Origin: an uncultured Lachnospiraceae bacterium
GTDB lineage: Bacteria; Bacillota; Clostridia; Lachnospirales; Lachnospiraceae
Reading direction: 5' to 3'
DNA length: 48,019 nt
NCBI GenBank assembly: GCA_947626795.1
Contig: CANQTH010000013.1
Coordinates: 1-48,019, forward strand
Positions 34,661 to 42,297 of the stretch are shown one piece after another. Within the stretch, counting starts at the first letter, position 1; each line of letters opens with the position of its first letter. The position numbers and the translations under genes were made by a program. The notes under the pieces are model-generated. The model had not been told where the DNA came from, ran no database searches, and worked only from the letters and a program-made list of their open reading frames with translations.

Positions 34661-36019
34661 ATGAAAGTATTGTTTAGCCCGATTGGGACGACGGATCCGA
34701 TTTCGACGAACCGGGACGGAGGGCTGCTGCATATCTGCAGGATTTATCAGCCGGATAAAGTATATTTGTATCTGTCGAAAGAGATCTGCGGCTACCATGA
34801 TAAAGACGACAGGTATCGGAAAGCCTTGGAACTCCTTGGGGAAGAGCTGGGATGGGAATTTCAGGTGGAAGTCATAAGGGCTGAAAAAATGGAAAATGTC
34901 CAGATTTTTGACGCGTTTATCGACTGCTTTGAAAAAATGCTGGCTGAGATCCGGGAAAAAGACCAGCCGGATGAGATCCTGGTGAACGTTTCGTCCGGGA
35001 CTCCGGCGATGAAATGCTCCCTGCAGATCATCTCCATGCTCTGGCAGGATGTTGTGGCGATCCAGGTTGCTACCCCGATCCGGGAGAGCAATAAGCCGCA
35101 GAAAGAAAAAGGAGAATATGAGCTGGACATCCAATGGGAATGCAATGAGGACCGCCGGGAAGATTTTGAGGACCGAAGCATGGTGTCGGACGCAAAGCGT
35201 CTGCTTGACCGCATTAAGATAGAGAATATGCACAAGTACATCTCTGTTTATGATTACGAAGCGGCGAAGATGATGATGGAGACTTTGTCAAAAGAACCGT
35301 CGGAAGAATTTCGGAATTGCCTTGAGATGGCGAATGCCAGGAGAAGACTGGATTTTAGATATATGAATGCCAATCGGAAGAAATTCCATCTGGAACATTG
35401 GTTTCCCATTATTTCCGATCAGGAAATGAAAGAATTTGAATATCTGCTCAGTATGCAGGTGAAGATGAAAAAAGGGCAGTATGCCGATTTTATCCGGGAT
35501 GTGACGCCGATCTTTTACTCATTTTCCGAAAAGGCGCTGAAAAAATCTTGTGGGCTGTCTTTTCGGGACATCGGGAACAAGCAGGAAAGCAGGAGAAAAC
35601 AGGACAGTGGGAGAAAACAGGACAGAGGAGCGTGGATGCTGGATGTTGACAAGTTAAAAGCGCAGGGGATCCAGCCGGATCACTGGTGGATCGGGCGTCC
35701 TGTCAATATCTCTTCCAACGTGATTTTGTATATTATGAAGCAGAAATGCACAGACCAGGAGCTTTTGAAACTGATGAAAAATATACGGACGGTTGAGCAG
35801 GAAGTGCGCAACCTGGCTGCGCATGAGATCGTCAGTGTTACAAGGAAATGGATCAAGGACTGTACGGGATTTGAGCCGGAGCAGATTATGGACATGCTGT
35901 TTGATTTGGCGGAATATGCAGGGATAGCGGCGGCCAGGAAAAACCGGGATAGTTACGAAAGGATGAATGAAGAATTGAGGCAGATGCAATGGCAGGCTTC
36001 GGGCATGGATTTAGGATGA
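34661..36019 (+). CDS. csm6: Csm6-type CARF-HEPN ribonuclease
   Basis: 452 aa. The N-terminal CARF domain has LFSPIGTTDPIS (residues ~4-15) and VNVSSGTPAMKCSL (108 onward), typical of cyclic-oligoadenylate binding. The C-terminal HEPN domain carries RNLAAH at residues 383-388, the R-x4-H catalytic motif. Activated by the Cas10 product it would degrade RNA non-specifically. A short linker near residue 310-330 contains a near-duplicate RKQDSG-RKQDRG insertion. GGAAAGGAG lies about 11 nt upstream of ATG 34661. The 150-bp gap after cas2 holds two short copies of CATTTTGGCTG..CGGCAT. Confidence 0.9.
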   Translation: MKVLFSPIGTTDPISTNRDGGLLHICRIYQPDKVYLYLSKEICGYHDKDDRYRKALELLGEELGWEFQVEVIRAEKMENVQIFDAFIDCFEKMLAEIREKDQPDEILVNVSSGTPAMKCSLQIISMLWQDVVAIQVATPIRESNKPQKEKGEYELDIQWECNEDRREDFEDRSMVSDAKRLLDRIKIENMHKYISVYDYEAAKMMMETLSKEPSEEFRNCLEMANARRRLDFRYMNANRKKFHLEHWFPIISDQEMKEFEYLLSMQVKMKKGQYADFIRDVTPIFYSFSEKALKKSCGLSFRDIGNKQESRRKQDSGRKQDRGAWMLDVDKLKAQGIQPDHWWIGRPVNISSNVILYIMKQKCTDQELLKLMKNIRTVEQEVRNLAAHEIVSVTRKWIKDCTGFEPEQIMDMLFDLAEYAGIAAARKNRDSYERMNEELRQMQWQASGMDLG

Positions 36020-36087
36020 GATTGAAAGCGGCTCTTTCCTGCTCATGCAGCAATAACGAAGATACTTGTATTTCGGAGGTATTAAGA

Positions 36088-36405
36088 ATGTCTGACTTTA
36101 CGAAAAATCATAAGGACCCGACGAATCGCTATGCTGAAAATATATCAGAGATGACAAAGTCTGTTCAGGGAATATGCGCGGGCAATTATTCAGATGATGA
36201 ATTGAGATTTGTTGTTTTTTGCATAGAAAACCTTGCGGAGGATATGAATGTTGATCCGATCATTGTGCATGATGCATTGGCCAAAGAGAGCGATATTGTC
36301 GATCAATATATGATTCCTTGTTATGAAACGCTTCACACGCAGGGGAAAGAATATATTGTTGAGAATCTAAAAGAAGTGATGGCGGAAAGAGGGATTGTGT
36401 TATGA
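36088..36405 (+). CDS. DUF3791-family small protein (first copy)
   Basis: 105 aa. FVVFCIENLAEDMNVDP and CYETLHTQGKEYIVENLKEV match the DUF3791 pattern as I know it. These proteins are commonly found next to DUF3990 proteins, suggesting a partner or antitoxin-like role, not proven. ATG 36088 follows GGAGGTATTAAG; the frame is open further upstream but there overlaps csm6. Its stop overlaps the next start (ATGA). Confidence 0.7.
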   Translation: MSDFTKNHKDPTNRYAENISEMTKSVQGICAGNYSDDELRFVVFCIENLAEDMNVDPIIVHDALAKESDIVDQYMIPCYETLHTQGKEYIVENLKEVMAERGIVL

Positions 36406-36875
36406 GGGTATATCATGGCTCTTATGTAGAGGTGGCAAAACCGGACATCATACATTCGAGAAAAAGGGTTGATTTTGGGGTCGGATTTTATGTTACTCCG
36501 ATTGAAGAACAGGCAAAAAAATGGTGTAAGCAATATATGCTTAGGAACAAACCAGGTATTGTGAGCGTATATAATTTTGAAGAGAAGGCGTACAAGGAAT
36601 GTCCCTCCTTACAGTTTGAATCTTATTCTGAGGAATGGTTGGATTTTGTTTTTGCCTGCAGAAGAGGACAGGATCAATCAAATTATGAAATTGTAGCTGG
36701 TGGAGTTGCAAACGATAAGGTGTTTGACACAGTAGAATTATATTTTGAAGGAATTATTTCCAAGAAGGATGCGATTGGGAGGCTGGCTTATGAAAAGCCA
36801 AATTTTCAGATATGTTTGAGAACGCAGAATGCGATAGATAAGTATCTTGCATTTGAAAGGAGCAATTCTTTATGA
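36402..36875 (+). CDS. DUF3990-family protein, candidate ADP-ribosyltransferase-fold toxin
   Basis: 157 aa. It begins MRVYHGSYVEVAKPDI, then DFGVGFYVTPIEEQAKKW and later NYEIVAGGVANDKVF. The YHGS...DFGxGFYxT...QA pattern recalls the NAD-binding core of ADP-ribosyltransferase-like folds. A toxin role is inference from this pattern and from being sandwiched between two DUF3791-like proteins with 4-nt overlaps on both sides. It sits directly after csm6, so it could be a defence or stabilisation module of the same island. Confidence 0.65.
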   Translation: MRVYHGSYVEVAKPDIIHSRKRVDFGVGFYVTPIEEQAKKWCKQYMLRNKPGIVSVYNFEEKAYKECPSLQFESYSEEWLDFVFACRRGQDQSNYEIVAGGVANDKVFDTVELYFEGIISKKDAIGRLAYEKPNFQICLRTQNAIDKYLAFERSNSL

Positions 36876-37159
36876 AAGCGAACCGGACTTTGTTACAGAT
36901 GAAATATGCGAGGATCATCCCGCTTTTTGCAGAGAAAGTCGGCATTAATACAAAGCAGGCATTGGATTTTTTTTATCATTCTGTGGAATATCAACTGCTT
37001 AGGGAGGGCGTGTCCGACCTGCATTGCATGGATGAAGATTATATCGCAGAGGATTTGGCGGACGAATGGAGAGAGAAAATCCAGGCTATGAAGAAAGAAG
37101 AAATCGTGAGGGTCGAAGGTACTGGACACAAAGTAAGATGGAGTTTGGTTGATAAATAA
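36872..37159 (+). CDS. DUF3791-like small protein (second, divergent copy)
   Basis: 95 aa. It reads MKYARIIPLFAEKVGINTKQ, then ALDFFYHSVEYQLLREGVSD and YIAEDLADEWREKI. It is shorter and diverged from the protein at 36088, but the order (helix, LAEKVGI-like segment, YIAEDL) is the same. It overlaps the DUF3990 gene by ATGA, so all three are translated together. Presence of a DUF3791 on each side suggests a two-part neutraliser; function not established. Confidence 0.6.
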   Translation: MKANRTLLQMKYARIIPLFAEKVGINTKQALDFFYHSVEYQLLREGVSDLHCMDEDYIAEDLADEWREKIQAMKKEEIVRVEGTGHKVRWSLVDK

Positions 37160-37198
37160 AATTAGAGTTGTACGAAAAGGCACAGAGAAAAAACGCCT

Positions 37199-37310
37199 TG
37201 CCAATCGTCAGAAAGGCATCTCGCCAATCGCCGGAAAAGCATCCCGCCAATCGCCGGAAAAATATCCTGCCAATCATCGGAAAAATATCCCGCCAATCAA
37301 AGGAAAAACG
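37199..37310 (+). repeat. Five tandem copies of a ~22-bp unit
   Basis: The unit CGCCAATCGCCGGAAAAGCA and close variants recur from about 37199 to 37310, just before the promoter of the downstream ATPase gene. Period is about 21-22 bp with scattered substitutions. Confidence 0.8.
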
Positions 37311-37311
37311 G

Positions 37312-37340
37312 TTGCGGAATTTTGCATTTTGGTGCATAAT
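37312..37340 (+). promoter_or_regulatory. Probable promoter of the ATPase gene
   Basis: TTGCGG, a 17-nt spacer and CATAAT, directly after the tandem repeat and 31 nt before the start codon. Confidence 0.5.
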
Positions 37341-37371
37341 AGAGATAACGGGAATGAAGCGAGGTGTTCGG

Positions 37372-38646
37372 ATGAAACGATACAGAAAAAGAATCGCCGA
37401 TGATATTTTAAAACGAAAGCTTGAGGGAAAAGGCGCTGTGCTCATCGAAGGCCCCAAGTGGTGCGGGAAAACCACGACGGCCGAACAGATTGCCGCCAGC
37501 ATTGTGTACATGGATGACCCGGAGAAAAAAGAGCAGAATATCGCCATGTCGGAATTGAATCCCAAACGGCTGTTGAAGGGCGCGACGCCAAGGCTCATCG
37601 ATGAGTGGCAGCTTGCCCCGAAGCTCTGGGACGCGATCCGTTTTGAGGTGGATCACCGAAGCGAGCCTGGACAGTTTGTGCTTACTGGCTCAGCGGTGCC
37701 TGCGGATACCAGGGAGATTACGCACTCCGGCACGGGTCGTTTTACCTGGCTTACAATGCGGCCGATGAGCTTATATGAATCCGGAGACTCGACGGGCGAA
37801 GTCAGCCTGAAAAAATTGTTTGACGGCGAGGTGGAAATTGAAGGAGAATCCACGCTCGACATCGAGCGTCTGGCTTTTCTTGCGTGTCGGGGCGGGTGGC
37901 CGCAGGCTGTGGATATGAGAGAGGAGATCGCCCTTGACCAGGCGGTGGATTATTTTGAGGCGGTTGTCCGTTCTGATATCAATCGGGCAGACCATATTCA
38001 AAAAAATCCGGAAAGAGTTCGCAGGCTCATGCGTTCTTATGCGAGGAATCAGGGCGGTCAAGTACCCAATACCGTGTTGGCGAGGGATATTTCCGCAAAC
38101 GATGAAAAGTCGATCAGCGAGGATACGGTGGCGTCTTATCTCCAAGCCCTCCGTAAGATCTTTGTGGTGGAAGATTTGCCGGCATGGAATCCGAACTTGC
38201 GGTCAAAAACGGCAATTCGTTCGTCGGACACGCGTTATTTTGTGGATCCGTCGATTGCGGCGGCGGCTTTGGGCATCGGGCCAAATGATCTGCTCAATGA
38301 TTTAAAAACCTTCGGGTTTCTGTATGAGACGCTCTGCGTCCGCGATCTTCGTGTCTTTGCGGATGTGCTAGGCGGCAGCGTTTACCATTACCGCGACAAG
38401 GACGGGCAGGAATGTGATGCGGTCGTTCATTTGAGAAATGGAGCATACGGCTTAATTGAAATTAAGCTGGGCGGCGAAAGGCTGATCGAGGAGGGCGTAA
38501 AAAGTTTAAAAGCGATGGAAGCAAAAATTGATACGGAAAAAATGAAAGAGCCGTCGTTCCTTATGGTTTTGACAGGAACAGGCGATTATGCTTACCGCCG
38601 CAAAGACGGCGTTTTGGTGGTTCCGATCGGGTGCTTAAAAAATTGA
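37372..38646 (+). CDS. AAA ATPase with DUF4143 C-terminal domain
   Basis: About 424 aa. Walker A is IEGPKWCGKTTTAEQI near residues 22-37, a Walker-B-like strand ends in ATPRLIDEWQLAP, and a sensor-like FVLTGSAVPAD follows. The C-terminal half has DRADHIQKNPERVRRLMRSYAR-type helices and a PD-(D/E)xK-like EIKLGGERLIEEG in the DUF4143 position. The family is widespread and poorly understood; roles in nucleic-acid transactions or toxin systems have been proposed. ATG 37372 follows GCGAGGTG. The longer frame from 37168 translates the tandem repeat and is rejected. GC content here is higher than in the CRISPR island. Confidence 0.8.
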   Translation: MKRYRKRIADDILKRKLEGKGAVLIEGPKWCGKTTTAEQIAASIVYMDDPEKKEQNIAMSELNPKRLLKGATPRLIDEWQLAPKLWDAIRFEVDHRSEPGQFVLTGSAVPADTREITHSGTGRFTWLTMRPMSLYESGDSTGEVSLKKLFDGEVEIEGESTLDIERLAFLACRGGWPQAVDMREEIALDQAVDYFEAVVRSDINRADHIQKNPERVRRLMRSYARNQGGQVPNTVLARDISANDEKSISEDTVASYLQALRKIFVVEDLPAWNPNLRSKTAIRSSDTRYFVDPSIAAAALGIGPNDLLNDLKTFGFLYETLCVRDLRVFADVLGGSVYHYRDKDGQECDAVVHLRNGAYGLIEIKLGGERLIEEGVKSLKAMEAKIDTEKMKEPSFLMVLTGTGDYAYRRKDGVLVVPIGCLKN

Positions 38647-38767
38647 CAGAAATTGAAGGCGTGCATAAATGTAGGCTGGGCTGTTACTATAAATTTATGC
38701 ATTTGATCGAATGGCTGCTTGCAGACTGAGCCGCCGTCCTGCCCTGTTACAGAATCCGCCGAATAAA

Positions 38768-38803
38768 ATACGCAAGCCTCTCAATCCTGAAAGGTTTGCG
38801 TAT
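38768..38803 (-). terminator. Terminator downstream of tRNA-Gly
   Basis: On the minus strand ATACGCAAACC and GGCTTGCGTAT pair around an internal loop and are followed by TTTATT. It lies 12 bp beyond the tRNA 3' end. Confidence 0.8.
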
Positions 38804-38814
38804 CAATTTAATCA

Positions 38815-38885
38815 AGCAGATAATGGGAGTCGAACCCACCCCCTCAGCTTGGGAAGCTGATGTACTACCGATATACTATATCTGC
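38815..38885 (-). tRNA. tRNA-Gly (anticodon CCC)
   Basis: 71 nt. Acceptor stem GCAGATA pairs with TATCTGC, discriminator T. The anticodon stem TCAGC/GCTGA encloses loop TTCCCAA, giving CCC. The T arm contains GGTTCGACTCC. CCA is not encoded. It has its own promoter and terminator. Confidence 0.93.
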
Positions 38886-38899
38886 ATCCAACAATAGAG

Positions 38900-38928
38900 A
38901 TTATAGCATACCTTTTTTTAAAAGTCCA
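38900..38928 (-). promoter_or_regulatory. Promoter of tRNA-Gly
   Basis: Read on the minus strand: TGGACT, a 17-nt spacer and TATAAT, about 15 nt upstream of the tRNA. Confidence 0.75.
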
Positions 38929-39101
38929 GCCCTAATTTAAAAAAATTTTACAAATTTAAAAAATACTGGTGGAAGGAAAAGAAGTTCTTTGATATAATAA
39001 GAGGAAATTGAGAAAAATAAGGAACAGCCAAAAGGTTACGGGGACGCGTTTGGAACGCGCGCCAGATAAAAGGACAAAAGAGGAATGATGGGGCGGTAGG
39101 C

Positions 39102-39854
39102 ATGACGAAGGAAGAAGAGAGAAGAAGGCGGGCGGCGCAGCAGGCCAGGCGAAGGCGCAGGAAGAAACGGCGGACGGCGCAGTTGGCGAGGCGGTGCGCC
39201 GTGGCGGGGATCGGCATTTTTTTTGCCATCCTGATCGGGACGCGGGTTTTCCGTATCGTGACGTCGGGAGGCGTGGGCGCGCAGAAGCTATTCCGGGACG
39301 GCGAAGGCGGGGAATTTCAGCAGAAGGTGATCGAGCAGACGCCAGATTATCAGGTGGCGCTGCTGACGCCCAACCCCAATTCCCGCCCGCAGACGGCGCT
39401 AAAGAAAGTCGATGGGATCGTCATCCATTATACGGCGAACCCGGGGACGACGGCGATGCAGAACCGGAATTATTTTGAGGGCCTCAAAGACGGCCAGGGA
39501 ACGAAGGCGAGCAGCCACTTTATCATCGGGCTGGAAGGGGAGGTCGTCCAGTGCATCCCCAGCACGGAGGTCGCGTACGCTTCCAACGACAGGAACAGCG
39601 ACACGCTCTCCATCGAATGCTGCCATATGGACGAGACGGGGAAATTTACGGAAAAAACGTACGATTCGCTGGTGGGATTTACCGCGTGGCTGTGCGGGAA
39701 ATTCAACGTTCCGGTCGAAAACGTGATCCGCCATTATGACGTGACGGGGAAGGACTGCCCCCGTTATTATGTGCGGCACGAAGACGAATGGCAGGAATTT
39801 AAAGAGGACGTGCAGCGATATCTGGATACGTACGGGAAGGATCCGGAGACGTGA
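39102..39854 (+). CDS. Membrane-anchored N-acetylmuramoyl-L-alanine amidase (Amidase_2/PGRP-like)
   Basis: 250 aa. A very basic cytoplasmic N-terminus (RRRRAAQQARRRRRKKRR) leads into one membrane helix (VAGIGIFFAILIGTRVF, ~34-50). The catalytic domain shows GIVIHYTANP with zinc ligand His109, ASSHFIIGLEG, and RHYDVTGKDCP with His211 and Cys219, matching T7-lysozyme-type zinc amidases. It would cut the lactyl-alanine bond of peptidoglycan outside the membrane. A TATAAT at 38993-38998 with a poor -35 may be its promoter; the divergent tRNA promoter lies in the same gap. Confidence 0.88.
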   Translation: MTKEEERRRRAAQQARRRRRKKRRTAQLARRCAVAGIGIFFAILIGTRVFRIVTSGGVGAQKLFRDGEGGEFQQKVIEQTPDYQVALLTPNPNSRPQTALKKVDGIVIHYTANPGTTAMQNRNYFEGLKDGQGTKASSHFIIGLEGEVVQCIPSTEVAYASNDRNSDTLSIECCHMDETGKFTEKTYDSLVGFTAWLCGKFNVPVENVIRHYDVTGKDCPRYYVRHEDEWQEFKEDVQRYLDTYGKDPET

Positions 39855-40010
39855 GGCGGCGTCCATATTTTCATCAAGATCGTTTTATAAAATAAAAAAG
39901 CGGATGGCGGCTTCCAGTTTGGGCGGATCTCCGTATCCTCCGGGATTTTGCGGCAGGCGTAAAGTCCGGGCCGCCCTGTTACAAAATTTTAGATAAGAGA
40001 GGACAAAGAC

Positions 40011-42116
40011 ATGAGAAAATTGAGCTGTCTTGCGCTCGCCTTGGCGTTGGCGTTTTGCGGGCTTGGGGACTTGGAAGCCTATGCGTCTGGAAACCTTGCG
40101 GGAAGCGCGCTCGTGGCGGAACAGGAGAAAGGAGCGGGAAACACGGCGCAAACAGGAAATGAGGAAGGAAGCGCGCTTGTGGCGGAACAGGAAAAAGGAG
40201 CGGGAAATACGGCGCAAACAGGAAAAGAAGAAGGAAGCGCGTCCGTGGCGGAACAGGAAAAAAGCGCGGGAAACACGGCGCAAACAGAAAATGAGGAAGG
40301 AAGCGCGCTTGTGGCGGAACAGGAGAAAGGAGCGGGAAACGACGCGACGGGGGATAACGGGACGAAAGAGCCGGCGCAGCAGATGCTGATCGTCGGCAAC
40401 AGCTTTTCACGTTACAAAGTCGGCAATACGGTATATTCTGTGGAGCAGCCTTTGGAAGAGCTTGCGGCCGGGGAAGGGCGCAGCCTGGAAGTGACGACGC
40501 TCGCGCATGGGAGTTCCTATTTGAAATACTATGCGGGGATGAACGAGAATCACATTTCTTATTACAAGGAGCTGATGGAGCTGTTGGTGAACAACACCTG
40601 GGATTATATCGTGTTCCAGGAACAGAGCCAGGCTCCGATCGAGAAATTTTACGATTCCACTTATCCGGCGGTGGTGCGGCTTTTGGAGCTGGTGGGAATC
40701 TTCCAGCCGCAGGCGAAGACGTATCTGTATATGACGCACGGCTTTTGCAACAACAAGACCCTGACGAACACGAACGGGGTGGACAAGCTTTTGACGGCTG
40801 AGGAGATGCAGCTTTATGTGGCGGCGGGGTATCTGACCTTAGAGCATAAGCTTGGCGTGGAAGTGATACCGTCCGGGATGCAGTTTTTGCGCTGCAGCCG
40901 CCTGTACCCGGAGATCGGCCTGTACCGCAGCGACTTAAAGCATCCGTCCTACGCGGGATATTTTTTGGCGGCATGCACGTTTTATCAGAAAATATACGGA
41001 TATACGCCCAACCCGATGAAGGCGAGCTTGACGCTCAACAATTTGGCGGAGTGGGATCTTGTGCGGCTGGCAGCCCTGACCGGTGATTCCATGAAAATGA
41101 GCGCGGACAATGTCACGCTTTACGAAGGGAAGGAAAAGAAGCTGCAGGCGACCCCGATCACGCAGTTTCCGGCATACGCGACCGCGTCTTATAAGAGCCT
41201 GGATCCCGCAGTGGCGACCGTGAATGAGAAGACCGGGCAGATGACGGCGGTCGGGGCAGGAGAGACGGCCATTGTGGCGGAGACGGAGGACGGCCTGCAG
41301 GCGTTCTGCAGCGTCACGGTGAAACAGCGCCTTGCCTTTTCACGCTCCTATTACCAACTGATCGTGGGGGAACGGCTGAAAGTATTGCCGAAGACAGGGA
41401 ACGCGGAGCTGACGTGGAAGAGCGGCCGGAAGTCCGTCGCGACGGTCAGCGACGGGGTGGTGACGGCGGAAGCGCCGGGAAAGGCGACGATAACGGCCAC
41501 GGATGAAAGCGGCGACTCGGCGTCTTACATTGCCTATGTGACGCTGAGCGCGCCCTCCGGCTTAAAAGCGGCTTCCGAGGGCAATCCGGCTGCCGGGTCG
41601 CAGGTTGGACGCGTCAAGGTGTCGTGGAAGGCCGTGGACGGGGCGAAAAAGTACGGCGTTTACCGCTCGGAGAAAAAAGACGGGACGTACGTCCTGATCG
41701 GAACGAGCAATAAGACCTCGTATACGGACAAGACGGCCGCGGCAAATAAGACTTATTATTATAAAGTCGCGTCCAAGAACAGCTATAAATTATGCACGAG
41801 CGAGCTGAGCGAGAGCGTCCGGGGCATGATCCCGAAAGCCCCGGCCCTCACGGCGCGCTGCGTGAAGAAAAAGTACGCGACGCTCTCCTGGGACAAGAAT
41901 ACGAAGGCGAGCGGCTATATCATTTACCGCTCCACGAAGAAAAACGCGGGATACAAGAAGGTGGCAACGATCAAGTCCGCGTCGCGGACGTCCTATTCCG
42001 ACAAATCCGTTAAAAAGAAAAAGACCTACTATTACCGGATAAAGGCGTATCGGGAGATCAACGGGAAGACATTTTACGGGATACGCTGCAAGAAGGTGAA
42101 GGTAACGATCGGATAA
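40011..42116 (+). CDS. Secreted SGNH-hydrolase-like protein with Big2 and FN3 domains
   Basis: 701 aa. Signal peptide LSCLALALALAFCGLGDLEA, then four 22-residue repeats (GSALVAEQEKGAGNTAQT and variants, residues ~31-112). A GDSL-like hydrolase follows: LIVGNSFSRY with Ser131, HGSSYLKYY, QEQSQAP, and SDLKHPSYAG with Asp308 and His311 completing a triad. Next comes a Big2 immunoglobulin-like part (VTLYEGKEKKLQATPI, SLDPAVATVNEKTGQ, AVGAGETAIVAET) and two FN3 repeats (VKVSWKAVDGAKKYGVYRS and ATLSWDKNTKASGYIIYRS). No sortase motif is seen. It is probably an extracellular esterase or deacetylase acting on glycans; substrate unknown. The 3' end is triplicated downstream. Confidence 0.78.
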   Translation: MRKLSCLALALALAFCGLGDLEAYASGNLAGSALVAEQEKGAGNTAQTGNEEGSALVAEQEKGAGNTAQTGKEEGSASVAEQEKSAGNTAQTENEEGSALVAEQEKGAGNDATGDNGTKEPAQQMLIVGNSFSRYKVGNTVYSVEQPLEELAAGEGRSLEVTTLAHGSSYLKYYAGMNENHISYYKELMELLVNNTWDYIVFQEQSQAPIEKFYDSTYPAVVRLLELVGIFQPQAKTYLYMTHGFCNNKTLTNTNGVDKLLTAEEMQLYVAAGYLTLEHKLGVEVIPSGMQFLRCSRLYPEIGLYRSDLKHPSYAGYFLAACTFYQKIYGYTPNPMKASLTLNNLAEWDLVRLAALTGDSMKMSADNVTLYEGKEKKLQATPITQFPAYATASYKSLDPAVATVNEKTGQMTAVGAGETAIVAETEDGLQAFCSVTVKQRLAFSRSYYQLIVGERLKVLPKTGNAELTWKSGRKSVATVSDGVVTAEAPGKATITATDESGDSASYIAYVTLSAPSGLKAASEGNPAAGSQVGRVKVSWKAVDGAKKYGVYRSEKKDGTYVLIGTSNKTSYTDKTAAANKTYYYKVASKNSYKLCTSELSESVRGMIPKAPALTARCVKKKYATLSWDKNTKASGYIIYRSTKKNAGYKKVATIKSASRTSYSDKSVKKKKTYYYRIKAYREINGKTFYGIRCKKVKVTIG
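40101..40364 (+). repeat. Four in-frame 66-bp tandem repeats in the SGNH protein gene
   Basis: Units start with GGAAGCGCGCTCGTGGCGGA or a close variant at 40101, 40167, 40233 and 40299; the last is truncated. The encoded peptide is an acidic, glycine- and alanine-rich spacer between signal peptide and hydrolase domain. Copy number may vary among strains. Confidence 0.9.
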
Positions 42117-42252
42117 GGATCTGCGGGCAATTTTTACAGGATACGCTGCAAGAAAATGAAGGTAAAGATCGGATAAGGATCTGTGGGCAATTTTTACAGG
42201 ATACGCTGCAAGAAAATGAAGGTAAAGATCGGATAAGGATCTGCGGGCAATT
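42071..42252 (+). repeat. Three 60-bp tandem copies of the gene 3' end
   Basis: Units at 42071, 42131 and 42191 share GGATACGCTGCAAGAA, GAAGGTAA and GATCGGATAAGGATCTG. The first contains the true stop codon; the other two are non-coding copies downstream, and a partial fourth copy ends near 42252. Confidence 0.9.
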
Positions 42253-42297
42253 CATGGTTACGGGAAGCGCGAAGCGGCGGCAGAACAGGAGGAACGG

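Noticed and set aside
37168-37371. N-terminal extension of the DUF4143 ATPase through the tandem repeat
   Set aside because: The peptide is just translated 21-22-bp repeats, and a promoter and ribosome-binding site lie after them, so the start is 37372.
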